From Stenotrophomonas sp. Iso1 (GTDB lineage: Bacteria > Pseudomonadota > Gammaproteobacteria > Xanthomonadales > Xanthomonadaceae), in contig NZ_JAODBT010000002.1 of NCBI RefSeq assembly GCF_027497995.1, forward strand, positions 558,001-622,000: a DNA stretch of 64,000 nt, in the 5' to 3' direction. Below, piece by piece: positions 18,130 through 28,791 of this stretch. Under the pieces are notes generated by a model that had not been told where the DNA came from, did not search any database, and saw nothing but the letters and a program-made list of their open reading frames with translations. The number at the start of each line of letters is the position of its first letter. Within the stretch, counting starts at the first letter, position 1. Both the position numbers and the translations under genes were made by a program.

Positions 18130-18397
18130 GCTTTACCTCATAAGTGTCGAGTTTCAGCGGGGTTCCCCTACATGCGGCCGGCAAATTGGGAGGAGGGCGC
18201 CGGGCTCAGGCCAAATGAATGCGTCGCACGCAACTCCGAAGTGGACGTCAAACTTCTGAAAACGGCGAAAGCGCTGCTTCACTCACCTCGCGCCCTTCCA
18301 CGTGCAGCGCGTGCGGCGTCCAGTCATGGATGGGCGACGGCTGGTTAGCCGCACCGCTTTTCAGCAGGAACGGCATGCTTGGTCGATAATCGCGTCC
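18130..18397. other. Intergenic region before moeB
   Basis: Nothing firmly supported. On the minus strand a 42-codon frame (18248-18376, starting MPFLLKSGAANQPSP) has plausible composition but no recognised family and no clear ribosome binding site, so it is not called as a gene. Confidence 0.4.
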
Positions 18398-19537
18398 ATG
18401 AGCATTCGTGAGCTGACCCCGGAGCAAGCCCGCGCCAAGCAGGTGGAAGGCGTGTTGTTGATCGATGTCCGTGAGGCGCATGAGCGCGCTGGCGGCATGG
18501 CCGAGGGTGCGCTGGGCATCGCCAAGGGCGATCTGCTTGCCGATCCGGCGCGTTATCTGCCAAGCGCTGATCGCGAGGTCATGTTGATCTGCCAGAGCGG
18601 CAAGCGCTCGGGCGATGCCGCTGGGGTGTTAGCCGAAGCCGGCTATACGCGGTTGGAATCGGTGACGGGCGGTACGGTGGCCTGGCGGGTCGAGGGCCTG
18701 CCATTGGTGCAACCATTGCTTGATGCGCAGGATCGCGATTTCTACGACCGCTATTCACGACACCTGTTGTTGCCGCAAGTTGGCGAGGCAGGGCAGCGTC
18801 GGCTGCAGCAATCGCGCGTACTGGTGCTGGGGGCGGGCGGCCTCGGCGCACCAGCAAGCTTCTATCTGGCAGCCGCCGGGGTAGGGCATCTGCGTATCGT
18901 CGATGACGATGTGGTCGAACGCAGCAACCTGCATCGGCAGATCATCCACACCGAGGCGGGTGTCGGGATGCCCAAGGTCGATTCGGCGCGTGACCGATTG
19001 CAAGCGCTGAATCCGCAGATCGGGGTGGAGGCCATCCGCGAGCGGGTGACCTCCGACAACATCGACAAGCTGATGCTGGGCGTTGATGTGGTGCTGGATG
19101 GCTCGGACAACTTCCCGCTGCGTTACCTGCTCAACGATGCTTGCATCAAGCACGCCAAGCCTCTCGTGTACGCCGCCATCGAGCGCTTCGACGGGCAGGT
19201 GAGTGTGTTCGATGCGGGTCGTCAGCGTGGCCTGGCGCCGTGTTACCGCTGTCTGTTCCCCGAGCCGCCGCCGCCAGAGTTTGCGCCGAACTGCTCGGAA
19301 GCGGGCGTACTGGGCGTGCTGCCGGGTCTGGCCGGGGTGATGCAGGCGACCGAGGTGCTGAAGCTGCTGTTGGATATCGGGGAGCCGTTGACCGGGCGAC
19401 TGCTGCGCTTTGACGCGCTGCAGATGCGCTTCCGTGAAACCCGGGTCACTGCCGATCCGGCGTGCCCTGTCTGCGCGCCGGGCGCAGTATTTCCAGGCTA
19501 TATCGACTACGCTGCGTTCTGCTCGCAGCGGACATGA
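18398..19537 (+). CDS. moeB: Rhodanese-MoeB fusion, sulfur-carrier adenylyltransferase
   Basis: Residues 1-105 are a rhodanese domain with active-site Cys65 in CQSGKRS. The rest is a ThiF/MoeB/E1-like domain with the ATP-binding GAGGLG (145-150), SNLHRQ, and two zinc CxxC pairs (CYRC and CPVC). Such fusions adenylate the C-terminus of MoaD/ThiS-type carriers and may load sulfur, serving molybdopterin or thiamine synthesis. The start at 18398 puts MSIRELTPEQA at the beginning of the rhodanese fold; the frame upstream has no domain. The length is 379 residues. The rhodanese is N-terminal, the reverse of eukaryotic MOCS3. Confidence 0.9.
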   Translation: MSIRELTPEQARAKQVEGVLLIDVREAHERAGGMAEGALGIAKGDLLADPARYLPSADREVMLICQSGKRSGDAAGVLAEAGYTRLESVTGGTVAWRVEGLPLVQPLLDAQDRDFYDRYSRHLLLPQVGEAGQRRLQQSRVLVLGAGGLGAPASFYLAAAGVGHLRIVDDDVVERSNLHRQIIHTEAGVGMPKVDSARDRLQALNPQIGVEAIRERVTSDNIDKLMLGVDVVLDGSDNFPLRYLLNDACIKHAKPLVYAAIERFDGQVSVFDAGRQRGLAPCYRCLFPEPPPPEFAPNCSEAGVLGVLPGLAGVMQATEVLKLLLDIGEPLTGRLLRFDALQMRFRETRVTADPACPVCAPGAVFPGYIDYAAFCSQRT

Positions 19538-19638
19538 GTTGATCCGTTCCGGCGCTCGCGCTGGTTGAGTGTGCCCTCGCACTCGAATTGCACACGTTGT
19601 GCTTTATCGTGCGCACATTGGATGAGTAGGGTGCGGAC

Positions 19639-21483
19639 ATGTCAGCGGAATCCTCAACGGAACTGGTGAAAGTGGTGGCGCTGCTCGGCGCCGCAGTGGT
19701 GGCGGTGCCGTTGTTCCGGCGCCTGGGCCTGGGCTCGGTGCTGGGCTATTTCGTTGCCGGCCTGGCGATTGGGCCATTTGGGTTTGGCTGGTTCGCTGAG
19801 CCGCAGGCCATCCTGCATGTGGCCGAGTTGGGCGTGGTGATGTTCCTGTTTGTGATTGGGCTGGAGATGCGCCCGTCACACCTGTGGAGCCTGCGCAACG
19901 AAATTTTCGGCCTTGGCACGGCACAGATCGTTACCTGTGGTGTGGTGCTGACCGGCATAGCGATGCTGTTCGGCTATCGCCCGCAGGTGGCGTTCATTGC
20001 CGCTGCGGGTTTTGTGCTGACGTCCACGGCCGTGGTGATGCAGTTGCTGGCCGAGCGCGGCGATGTCGCGCTGCCATCGGGGCAGAAGATTGTCTCCATC
20101 CTGTTGTTCGAGGACCTGCTGATTGTGCCTTTGCTGGCACTGGTGGCATGGATGGCGCCGGTGGATGCAGGCGCGCAGGTGGGCTCGCGTTGGGCGAGCG
20201 TTGCCATCGGTGTCGGCGCGATTGTGGGCTTGGTGGTGGTCGGTCGTTACTTGCTCAATCCATTGTTCCGCATTCTGGCCGAATCAAAGGCGCGCGAGGT
20301 GATGACCGCCGCTGCGCTTCTGGTGGTATTGGGTGCCGCGTTATTGATGCAGTTGGGCGGGTTGTCGATGGCGATGGGGGCGTTCCTGGCGGGTGTGCTG
20401 CTGTCCGAATCCACTTTCCGCCACCAGATTGAAGCTGACATCGAACCGTTCCGGGGAATCCTGCTGGGTCTGTTTTTTCTCAGCGTGGGCATGGCGCTGG
20501 ATCTGTCTGTGGTCGCTTCGAACTGGAAGCTGATTGCTCTGTTGGTGCCGGCGATGATGCTTGCCAAGGGGTTATGCATTTACGGTGTGGCGCGGGTGAT
20601 GGGCAGTGACCACCGGCAGGCGTTGGACCGTGGCGTGTTGATGGCGCAGGGCGGCGAGTTTGCCTTTGTGTTGTTCGCTGCGGCAGCCAGCGCCGGGGTA
20701 ATCGATACCGCGGTCAATGCCAACCTCACGGCCGTGGTGGTGTTGTCGATGGCATTGACGCCGCTGTGCATGCTGGTCTACCGCCTGTTGGTCAAGGAGG
20801 GGCTGGTTTCAACCGAGGGCGTAGAGGCAGCGGATGGCCTCAGTGGGAGTGTGTTGGTGATTGGCTTTGGTCGTTTCGGCCAGGTGTCCAGTCAGTCATT
20901 GCTGGCGCGCGATGTGGACGTGACCATCATCGACAACGACATCGCGATGATCCGTAGTGCCGCCGATTTCGGTTTCAAGATTTATTACGGCGACGGCACA
21001 CGGTTGGACGTGCTGCGTGCATCGGGCGCGGAAACGGCGCGCGCCATCGCGGTATGCGTGAACGACCGTGCCGCCGCAGACCGCATCGTCGAGCTCGCCG
21101 CGCATGAGTTTCCGCAGGCCAAACTGCTGGTGCGCTCGTATGACCGTGAGCATTCGTTGTCACTGATACACGCTGGCGTGGATTTCCAGATCCGCGAGAC
21201 CTTCGAGTCGGCGGTGGAATTCGGGCGAGCCGCCTTGTTGCAGCTAGGCGCAGAGGAAGATGAGGCCGACCTGGTGGCGCGTGAGATCCGGCGCCGTGAT
21301 GCCGAACGATTTGAGCTGGAAATTGCCGGCGGCGGGCTCAAAGCGGGCGTCGGCTTGTTGTACGGCAATGCGACTGTGGCGCCGAAACCCACGCCGACCC
21401 CATTCACTCCGCCGCGTCGTGAATCGCGCACGTTGAACCCTGACGCGGTGACTGGCGTGGCGCCGGATACGGAGGCGCGCTAA
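19639..21483 (+). CDS. CPA2-family K+/H+ antiporter, KefB/KefC-like
   Basis: The 614-residue protein has about 12 membrane segments (1 to about 390) with the CPA2 features FVLTSTAVVMQLL and LLFEDLLIVPLLAL. An RCK/TrkA-N domain follows, with Rossmann motif VLVIGFGRFGQ, and a low-complexity Pro-rich tail. KefB/C transporters export potassium to acidify the cytoplasm during electrophile stress, gated by glutathione adducts. No KefF/G-type partner is nearby, so YbaL-like or general antiporter roles remain possible. It is inner-membrane and precedes folD by 86 nt. Confidence 0.88.
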   Translation: MSAESSTELVKVVALLGAAVVAVPLFRRLGLGSVLGYFVAGLAIGPFGFGWFAEPQAILHVAELGVVMFLFVIGLEMRPSHLWSLRNEIFGLGTAQIVTCGVVLTGIAMLFGYRPQVAFIAAAGFVLTSTAVVMQLLAERGDVALPSGQKIVSILLFEDLLIVPLLALVAWMAPVDAGAQVGSRWASVAIGVGAIVGLVVVGRYLLNPLFRILAESKAREVMTAAALLVVLGAALLMQLGGLSMAMGAFLAGVLLSESTFRHQIEADIEPFRGILLGLFFLSVGMALDLSVVASNWKLIALLVPAMMLAKGLCIYGVARVMGSDHRQALDRGVLMAQGGEFAFVLFAAAASAGVIDTAVNANLTAVVVLSMALTPLCMLVYRLLVKEGLVSTEGVEAADGLSGSVLVIGFGRFGQVSSQSLLARDVDVTIIDNDIAMIRSAADFGFKIYYGDGTRLDVLRASGAETARAIAVCVNDRAAADRIVELAAHEFPQAKLLVRSYDREHSLSLIHAGVDFQIRETFESAVEFGRAALLQLGAEEDEADLVAREIRRRDAERFELEIAGGGLKAGVGLLYGNATVAPKPTPTPFTPPRRESRTLNPDAVTGVAPDTEAR

Positions 21484-21569
21484 GTGTCGCAGGCCGGCCG
21501 GGCGGCTGCGGGATGTGGCAGCAGGCGTAATCAGGGACAATAGCCGCCCCCGCATTCGCCCCACACCTC

Positions 21570-22454
21570 ATGACTGTCCCAGCCGACACCGCCGTGCAGA
21601 CCTCCCGCATTCTTGATGGCCGCCGTATCGCCGAGGAACTCCTCGACGACCTGAAGGTGCGCGTGGATGCCCGCTTGGCGGCAGGCCGGTCGCGTCCGGG
21701 CTTGGCCGTGGTACTGGTCGGTGGCGACCCGGCGTCGGCTGTGTACGTGCGCAACAAGCGCCGTGCTGCTGAAAAAGTGGGTATCGAGGCGTTCGATTAC
21801 GACCTGCCAGCCGGTACCAGCGAAGCTCAGCTGCTGGAGCTGATTGATGCACTCAATGCTGACCCGAAAATCCACGGCATCCTGATCCAGCTGCCGCTGC
21901 CGGGCATTCCGGACGCGAACCGGCTGATCCAGCGGATTGACCCGCGTAAAGATGTGGACGGCTTCCATCCGCAGAACGTCGGCCACCTGGTGCTGCGTGA
22001 ATTCGGGCTGCGTCCGTGTACGCCGCGTGGCATCACCACGCTGCTGGGCCACACCGACCAGCCGGTGCGCGGACGCAACGCGACCATCGTTGGCGTCAGC
22101 AATCACGTGGGTCGCCCCATGGGCCTGGAGCTGCTGATTGCGGGTTGCACGGTCACCAGCTGCCACAAATTCACCCCGCGCGCGGAGTTGGAGCGTGCGG
22201 TGCGCAACGCCGACATCCTCGTGGTGGCGGTGGGCATTCCGCAGTTGATTCCGGGTGAGTGGGTGAAGCCGGGTGCGGTGGTGATCGATGTGGGCATCAA
22301 CCGCTTGGAGGACGGCCGTCTGGTGGGTGACGTGGGCTTTGAGGCTGCTGCCCAGCGCGCCAGCTGGATTACTCCTGTGCCGGGCGGTGTTGGCCCGATG
22401 ACGGTGGCGACGCTGATGCAGAACACGATTGAAGCGGCTGAGGCTGCTGGCTGA
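21570..22454 (+). CDS. folD: Methylenetetrahydrofolate dehydrogenase / methenyltetrahydrofolate cyclohydrolase
   Basis: FolD interconverts 5,10-methylene- and 10-formyl-tetrahydrofolate using NADP. The 294 residues contain the substrate-site [13 protein letters not shown] (catalytic Lys), the GILIQLPLP and [10 protein letters not shown] signatures, and the NADP-binding [29 protein letters not shown] closes the family pattern. The length is normal. The gene stands alone between the antiporter and guaB. Confidence 0.96.
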   Translation: MTVPADTAVQTSRILDGRRIAEELLDDLKVRVDARLAAGRSRPGLAVVLVGGDPASAVYVRNKRRAAEKVGIEAFDYDLPAGTSEAQLLELIDALNADPKIHGILIQLPLPGIPDANRLIQRIDPRKDVDGFHPQNVGHLVLREFGLRPCTPRGITTLLGHTDQPVRGRNATIVGVSNHVGRPMGLELLIAGCTVTSCHKFTPRAELERAVRNADILVVAVGIPQLIPGEWVKPGAVVIDVGINRLEDGRLVGDVGFEAAAQRASWITPVPGGVGPMTVATLMQNTIEAAEAAG

Positions 22455-22686
22455 AAACCTGCTGCTTCGCCGTCTTCTTGCTGGCATTTATGCCCAAGAT
22501 AGGCGGAGGGCGGAAATCGGTTGCCTGTGCGCCGAACGCTCGCGTAATCCACTCCCTCCCTTTTTGGTCGGCCAAGGGGAGGGCGGGGAGGGATGAGGGG
22601 CTTCTTCCCCCAGTAGCTGAATTACATTTCCCCGCGCGACACTGCATCGCACCTGCCCCCTGCCATCGGCGGGAAATTAAGGGTAA

Positions 22687-24177
<1,491 letters not shown>

Positions 24178-24190
24178 TACGGTGGCGCCG

Positions 24191-24808
24191 ATGACGACGC
24201 CGGTGTATCTGCGGGTGCTTCTGGTGGCGGGCCTGGGGATGGTGTCTGTTGGCTGTGCTGCCGGGGTGGAAGCCCCGGTAGCGGCTACTGCAGCTGTTCC
24301 GGAAGGGCGCGCCCTGTGCAGCAACCTCCAGCTCGACATTCCGAAGGGATGGACGCTGGAGTCGGTAGGACAAGCCCGTTGGCGGCTGCTACCGCCGCAG
24401 GCGTCCAGCTACGAAGGATGGCTTGTCTGCACGAAGCGCGACGGGCCGGATCTGACCACTGACGCGATCGTAAGTGAGAACGCGCAGCACCTGGGCTGGT
24501 CGGCGACCGTCCTTCCCGAAGCTGGCGCCGCGATCAAGCATGTTGCATTCACTGATGGACCCATCGCAGGCATGGGCTCGTTCAACATCTACTGCAAGCA
24601 GTACGCGCTGGACGATGAGCGGTTCGAAACCTGTTGGTGGACTGACCCTTACCCGCGTCGCCAGCAGCGTGCAGATGGGTACATCGGTGAACGCTGGTCC
24701 GCGCTGGACGAGGTGGCGGTGGCTCAGCGCAATGAGTTGGCCGCCAGCGTGACGCGATCTTTCTACATTCATCCCACTCCCGAGCGGCCGCATGACCAAC
24801 ATCCATAA
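24191..24808 (+). CDS. Hypothetical exported protein between guaB and guaA
   Basis: The 205-residue protein starts at 24191 with a hydrophobic signal ([20 protein letters not shown]) that could be a lipoprotein signal, although the residue three before the Cys is atypical. The mature part has several Cys and Trp residues and patterns such as [20 protein letters not shown] do not recognise the family. It begins 13 nt after guaB and overlaps the guaA start by 17 nt, so it is almost certainly co-transcribed with both. Confidence 0.7.
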   Translation: MTTPVYLRVLLVAGLGMVSVGCAAGVEAPVAATAAVPEGRALCSNLQLDIPKGWTLESVGQARWRLLPPQASSYEGWLVCTKRDGPDLTTDAIVSENAQHLGWSATVLPEAGAAIKHVAFTDGPIAGMGSFNIYCKQYALDDERFETCWWTDPYPRRQQRADGYIGERWSALDEVAVAQRNELAASVTRSFYIHPTPERPHDQHP

Positions 24809-26357
24809 CGACAAGATCCTCATCCTCGATTTCGGCGCTCAGTACACGCAGCTGATCGCGCGTCGCATCCGTGAATTTGGCGTGTACTGCGAAATCTGGG
24901 CGTGGGACCACGATCCGGCCGAGATCGCCGCTTTTGGTGCCAAGGGCATCATTCTGTCTGGCGGCCCGGAAACCACTACGTTGCCGGGCGCGCCGGCCGC
25001 ACCGCAGGAAGTGTTCGACAGCGGCTTGCCGTTGCTGGGCATTTGCTACGGCCTGCAGACCATGGCCAAGCAGTTGGGGGGTGGCACTGAAGCTGCTGAC
25101 CAGCGCGAGTTCGGTCATGCCGAGGTGAAGCTGCAGGGCAATGATGCGCTGCTGGGTGGGCTGTCCGACCACGGCGGCGAGCCGCGTCTGGATGTGTGGA
25201 TGAGCCATGGCGACCACGTCACGCACGTGCCACCGGGCTTCGCCATCACCGCCGTGACCGATCGCATTCCGGTGGCTGCCATGGCCAACGAAGAGAAGCG
25301 TTGGTATGGCGTGCAGTTCCACCCGGAAGTGACCCACACCAAGCAGGGATCGGCGCTGCTCAAGCGTTTCGTTACCGACATCTGCGGTTGCGCCACGTTG
25401 TGGACCGCAGCCAACATCATCGACGACCAGATCGCCCGCGTGCGCGAGCAGGTTGGCAGTGATGATGTGATCCTGGGTCTGTCCGGCGGTGTTGATTCGT
25501 CGGTGGTCGCGGCACTGCTGCACAAGGCCATCGGCACGCAGTTGACCTGCGTGTTCGTCGACACCGGCCTGTTGCGCTTCCAGGAAGGCGACCAGGTCAT
25601 GAAGATGATGGCCGACAACATGGGCGTGAAGGTTGTGCGTGTGAATGCAGCCGACCGCTATTTCAAGGCACTGGAAGGCGTCAGCGATCCGGAAGCCAAG
25701 CGTAAGACCATCGGCAACCTGTTCATTGACATCTTCGATGAAGAGTCGAACAAGCTCAGCAACGCCAAGTGGCTGGCGCAGGGCACGATCTATCCGGACG
25801 TGATTGAGTCGGCCGGTAGCAAGACCGGCAAGGCGCACGTCATCAAGAGTCACCACAATGTGGGTGGCCTGCCGGAGAACATGAAGCTCAAGTTGGTAGA
25901 GCCGCTGCGCGAGTTGTTCAAGGACGAAGTGCGTCGCCTTGGCGTCGAGCTCGGCCTGCCGCGTGCGATGGTCTACCGCCATCCGTTCCCAGGCCCGGGT
26001 CTGGGCGTGCGCATTCTTGGCGAAGTGAAGCGTGAGTACGCTGAATTGCTGGCCAAGGCTGATGCCATCTTCATTGAAGAGTTGCGCGCCGCTGATCTGT
26101 ACGACAAGACCAGCCAGGCATTCGCGGTGTTCCTGCCGGTGAAGTCGGTCGGTGTGGTCGGCGATGCGCGTGCATATGAGTGGGTGATCGCACTGCGTGC
26201 GGTGGAAACCATCGACTTCATGACCGCGCACTGGGCGCACCTGCCGTACGACTTCCTCGGCCGCGTGTCCAACCGCATCATCAACGAACTGCGTGGCGTT
26301 TCGCGCGTGGTCTACGACATCTCTGGCAAGCCGCCAGCGACGATTGAGTGGGAATGA
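24792..26357 (+). CDS. guaA: GMP synthase (glutamine-hydrolysing)
   Basis: GuaA aminates XMP to GMP with ammonia from glutamine. The 521-residue protein has an N-terminal class I amidotransferase domain ([17 protein letters not shown] with the catalytic Cys, FHPEVTHT with His and Glu), an ATP-pyrophosphatase domain with the P-loop LSGGVDSSV, and a dimerisation domain ending [11 protein letters not shown]. This end is the signature of the family. Its 3' end and terminator are imperfectly repeated about 2.2 kb downstream. Confidence 0.97.
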   Translation: MTNIHNDKILILDFGAQYTQLIARRIREFGVYCEIWAWDHDPAEIAAFGAKGIILSGGPETTTLPGAPAAPQEVFDSGLPLLGICYGLQTMAKQLGGGTEAADQREFGHAEVKLQGNDALLGGLSDHGGEPRLDVWMSHGDHVTHVPPGFAITAVTDRIPVAAMANEEKRWYGVQFHPEVTHTKQGSALLKRFVTDICGCATLWTAANIIDDQIARVREQVGSDDVILGLSGGVDSSVVAALLHKAIGTQLTCVFVDTGLLRFQEGDQVMKMMADNMGVKVVRVNAADRYFKALEGVSDPEAKRKTIGNLFIDIFDEESNKLSNAKWLAQGTIYPDVIESAGSKTGKAHVIKSHHNVGGLPENMKLKLVEPLRELFKDEVRRLGVELGLPRAMVYRHPFPGPGLGVRILGEVKREYAELLAKADAIFIEELRAADLYDKTSQAFAVFLPVKSVGVVGDARAYEWVIALRAVETIDFMTAHWAHLPYDFLGRVSNRIINELRGVSRVVYDISGKPPATIEWE

Positions 26358-26392
26358 GTTGAATAACAAAGGCGCCGAAAGGCGCCTTTGTT
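26312..26392. repeat. guaA 3' end, left copy of an imperfect direct repeat
   Basis: This segment covers the last codons of guaA and its terminator and matches 28481-28563 with about a dozen differences and one 2-nt indel. It is best explained as one side of an old insertion or duplication at the guaA 3' end. Confidence 0.75.
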
Positions 26393-26395
26393 TTT
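26367..26395 (+). terminator. Intrinsic terminator of guaBA
   Basis: CAAAGGCGCC, GAAA loop, GGCGCCTTTG, then a T-run. It begins 9 nt after the guaA stop. Confidence 0.9.
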
Positions 26396-26535
26396 GAGGC
26401 ACGGCGCGGGGTGAATCGCGAGATCGAGGCGGGCATGGTTCCGCAGGACTGGGCGACAAAACGCGGCGGCGTGGCTGCGGAAGCTGGGCGTTTCCTGTTT
26501 GGTTTTGCTCTGCCTTGGTCGTCATGCTAGGATAT

Positions 26536-26551
26536 TGGAATGACCATTCCA
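26536..26551. promoter_or_regulatory. Palindromic operator upstream of the TetR gene
   Basis: TGGAATG (26536-26542) and CATTCCA (26545-26551) form a perfect inverted repeat with 2-nt spacing, 45 nt before the TetR start. Such a site is typical for autoregulation. A related ATTCCATTA sequence lies upstream of the MFS gene. Confidence 0.55.
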
Positions 26552-26596
26552 CAATAGAGCGAGCAGGAGCCATTCCCGTTCCTCTCGAGCGCCGCC

Positions 26597-27199
26597 ATGA
26601 GCACTGAAAAACCGTCCTATCCGGGTCGCCCGCGGCAGTTTGAAGACGAGGACGTCATTGATGCCGCCGTGGCGGTATTCAGTGCCAATGGTTTTGCCGG
26701 TACGTCGGCGCAGGATCTCTGTGACGGCACCGGGCTGGGGCGTGGCAGCCTGTACAACGCCTTTGGCAGCAAGCAGGGCCTGTACGAACAGGCTTTGCTG
26801 CGCAGCCATGAGCAGACGATGGCTGCGCAGCTGGCCATTCTCATGCAGCCGGGCCCGGTAAAAGCCAGGTTGCACACTCTGCTGCTGTGGGGCATGGACG
26901 AAGACTTCTCCCAGCCGGGACAGCACGATGCAATGGTGCTTTTCTCCGCGCTGGAGCGTGGCAGCAAGGATGAAGCCGTCGCCACGCTGAATCACGAGTA
27001 CCGACAGCGACTGGAGCAGACGCTGGTTTCAGTGTTTGCCGAAGGCCAGCGAAACGGCGAGGTTGGCGACCGGGCTTCGGCGCTGCAGATGGCCCGTGGT
27101 TTTCTGGCGGGTTACTACGGCCTGCGCGTACTGAGCCGGAACGTCCCGGACAGGGCGGTTCTCGAAGATGTCGTCGCTGGCCTGTTGATCAATCTCTAG
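26597..27199 (+). CDS. TetR/AcrR-family regulator of the adjacent MFS exporter
   Basis: The 200-residue protein has the TetR HTH at about 17-60 (DEDVIDAAVAVFSANGFAGT, then GRGSLYNAFGSKQGLYEQAL) and a helical effector domain. It is followed 82 nt later by an MFS transporter in the same direction, the standard layout of a drug-responsive repressor and its exporter. The pair lies between guaA and a decayed copy of the guaA 3' end, so it is probably an acquired cassette. The inducer is unknown. Confidence 0.88.
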   Translation: MSTEKPSYPGRPRQFEDEDVIDAAVAVFSANGFAGTSAQDLCDGTGLGRGSLYNAFGSKQGLYEQALLRSHEQTMAAQLAILMQPGPVKARLHTLLLWGMDEDFSQPGQHDAMVLFSALERGSKDEAVATLNHEYRQRLEQTLVSVFAEGQRNGEVGDRASALQMARGFLAGYYGLRVLSRNVPDRAVLEDVVAGLLINL

Positions 27200-27281
27200 G
27201 CCACGACGGCCGGCATTCTGTTCGCCGCGTTTTGCCTATTTTTGTAACGTTAATTCCATTATTAGAAGAAGATCCATAAGT

Positions 27282-28454
27282 ATGTCGTCGTCAAAGAGTT
27301 TGCCGATTTCAGTCTACGTGCTGGGTTTGGCCATATTTTCCCTGGGCACTGCCGAGCTGATGGTCGCCGGCATGATGTCCACCTTGTCCGATGCGTTCGG
27401 CGTCACGGTGGGTGAGGTCGGCCACCTGATCTCGTATTACGCCTTCGGCGTGATGTTGGGCGGCCCGATCCTGACCTATGCCTTCTTGAAGCTGAAAGTC
27501 CCGTACCGGTCTACGTTGCTGTGGCTGTTGGCCCTGTATGTGGTTGCGCAGGGCCTGAGCGCGTTCAACTCGGACTACCACGTGCTGGTGGCCATTCGTC
27601 TCATTACCGGCGTGCTGTGCGCAGGTTGTCTGAGCCTTTCACTGGCGACCAGCATGGCGCTGGTTTCCACGGAAAACCGCCCGCTCGCCGCCTCGGTGGT
27701 GATTGGCGGCTTCATGGTCTCCAACGTGTTTGGCGTTCCCCTTGCCACCATCGTCGACCAGTACTGGGGTTGGCGTGTCGCCTTTGGCCTGGTGGCGGTG
27801 CTGGTTCTGGTCTGCTTGTTCGCTCTGGTCCGTCTGCTCCCGCACCTGGCCGGCGGCGGCACGCTCAAGATGGAAGAAGAGCTCAAGGCTTTCCGGAACA
27901 AGGCCTATTGGAAAGCCTGTGCCACCAGTTGCCTGATCCTCGGTGCCAGCTTTGCCGCTTTCAGCTACTTCGTGCCGGTGCTGGTGGATGTGACAGGTTT
28001 CAGCATGACGGTGGTGCCGTTCATCCTGATGGTCTACGGCCTCTCCAACATTGTGGGCAACGTGATCACCGGTCGCCTTGCCTACCGCCACAGCCTGGCC
28101 ATCATGGTTATCGGGCTGAGCGTGCTCACTGTGTCGTTGTTCGGCATGGCGATGTTCGCTGAGTACAAATGGGTGGCGATCCTGGCTGTGGTCCTGATCG
28201 GCCTGTCCGGCGTCCCGATGAACCCGGCAATGATGGCGCGCATCGTCAGCGTCGCCCATCCCGGCCCGATGGTGAATGCCGTGCACACCTCGGTGATCAA
28301 TATCGGCCTGGGGGGCGGTTCCTATCTGGGTGGCATGGCGATTTCCGCTGGTTACGGTCTGCGCTCGGCGCTGTGGATCGGTTTGGTGCTCGCCGTACTG
28401 GCGCTGCTGTCGGTGCTGCCGTACTTACGGGCTGGCCGGAAGGGCTGGGATTGA
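27282..28454 (+). CDS. MFS transporter, DHA1-type exporter
   Basis: The 390-residue protein has 12 predicted membrane helices with a basic loop in the middle (LLPHLAGGGTLKMEEELKAF). The N-terminus GLAIFSLGTAELMVAGMM resembles the AraJ/CmlA drug:H+ antiporter group. It probably exports a small molecule, drug or sugar from the inner membrane under control of the upstream TetR gene. The substrate cannot be told from sequence. Confidence 0.87.
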   Translation: MSSSKSLPISVYVLGLAIFSLGTAELMVAGMMSTLSDAFGVTVGEVGHLISYYAFGVMLGGPILTYAFLKLKVPYRSTLLWLLALYVVAQGLSAFNSDYHVLVAIRLITGVLCAGCLSLSLATSMALVSTENRPLAASVVIGGFMVSNVFGVPLATIVDQYWGWRVAFGLVAVLVLVCLFALVRLLPHLAGGGTLKMEEELKAFRNKAYWKACATSCLILGASFAAFSYFVPVLVDVTGFSMTVVPFILMVYGLSNIVGNVITGRLAYRHSLAIMVIGLSVLTVSLFGMAMFAEYKWVAILAVVLIGLSGVPMNPAMMARIVSVAHPGPMVNAVHTSVINIGLGGGSYLGGMAISAGYGLRSALWIGLVLAVLALLSVLPYLRAGRKGWD

Positions 28455-28760
28455 GGGCGAGCAGGTCTGCTGCAGCTCGCCCACGATATCTTCGGCAAGC
28501 CGCCGGCGACGAGAGTGAGTGCGAGTGAGTTGAACGACAAAGGCGCCGTAAGGCGCCTTTGTGTATGTGGTCTTGTGTACATCTAAAGCACCGTCGGGCC
28601 GGGCTCGATAGCGAAACTGCGGTTGGTGCCCTGGAAGTGCTGCCCACCATTGCCGAAAACCTATGCGTTCGAGGCAGGATGGTTTCGCGAGCGAGGCCGC
28701 TTCTACAGTGCAAGGACAATGAAGAGCGGTGGCAGCGCTATGTAGTGGTGGCAACGCAAT
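28455..28760. other. Intergenic region with a guaA-derived repeat and a REP-like fragment
   Basis: It holds the right copy of the guaA 3'-end repeat, including a second hairpin, and a fragment TTTCGCGAGCGAGGCCGC near 28683 that resembles the REP-like extragenic repeats of Xanthomonadaceae. No gene is supported. Confidence 0.5.
28481..28563. repeat. Decayed second copy of the guaA 3' end and terminator
   Basis: It translates to HDIFGKPPAT in one frame, against [10 protein letters not shown] in guaA. GAGTTGAA and the terminator hairpin (CAAAGGCGCC, GTAA loop, GGCGCCTTTG) then follow. The frame is broken and the copy is not functional as guaA, but the hairpin could still terminate transcription of the MFS gene. 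Confidence 0.75.
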
Positions 28761-28786
28761 AAAGAAGGCCCCACATTGCGGGGCCT
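28761..28786 (-). terminator. Intrinsic terminator of dxs
   Basis: AGGCCCC (28766-28772) pairs with GGGGCCT (28780-28786). On the minus strand the stem is followed by TCTTT, just past the dxs stop. Confidence 0.75.
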
Positions 28787-28791
28787 ATCGA

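Noticed and set aside
18248..18376. 42-codon minus-strand frame before moeB
   Set aside because: Plausible residues but no ribosome binding site or family; left as unsupported.
24582..26573. 663-codon open frame antisense to guaA
   Set aside because: His/Gln/Ala-rich composition typical of antisense frames in GC-rich genes; guaA is certain.
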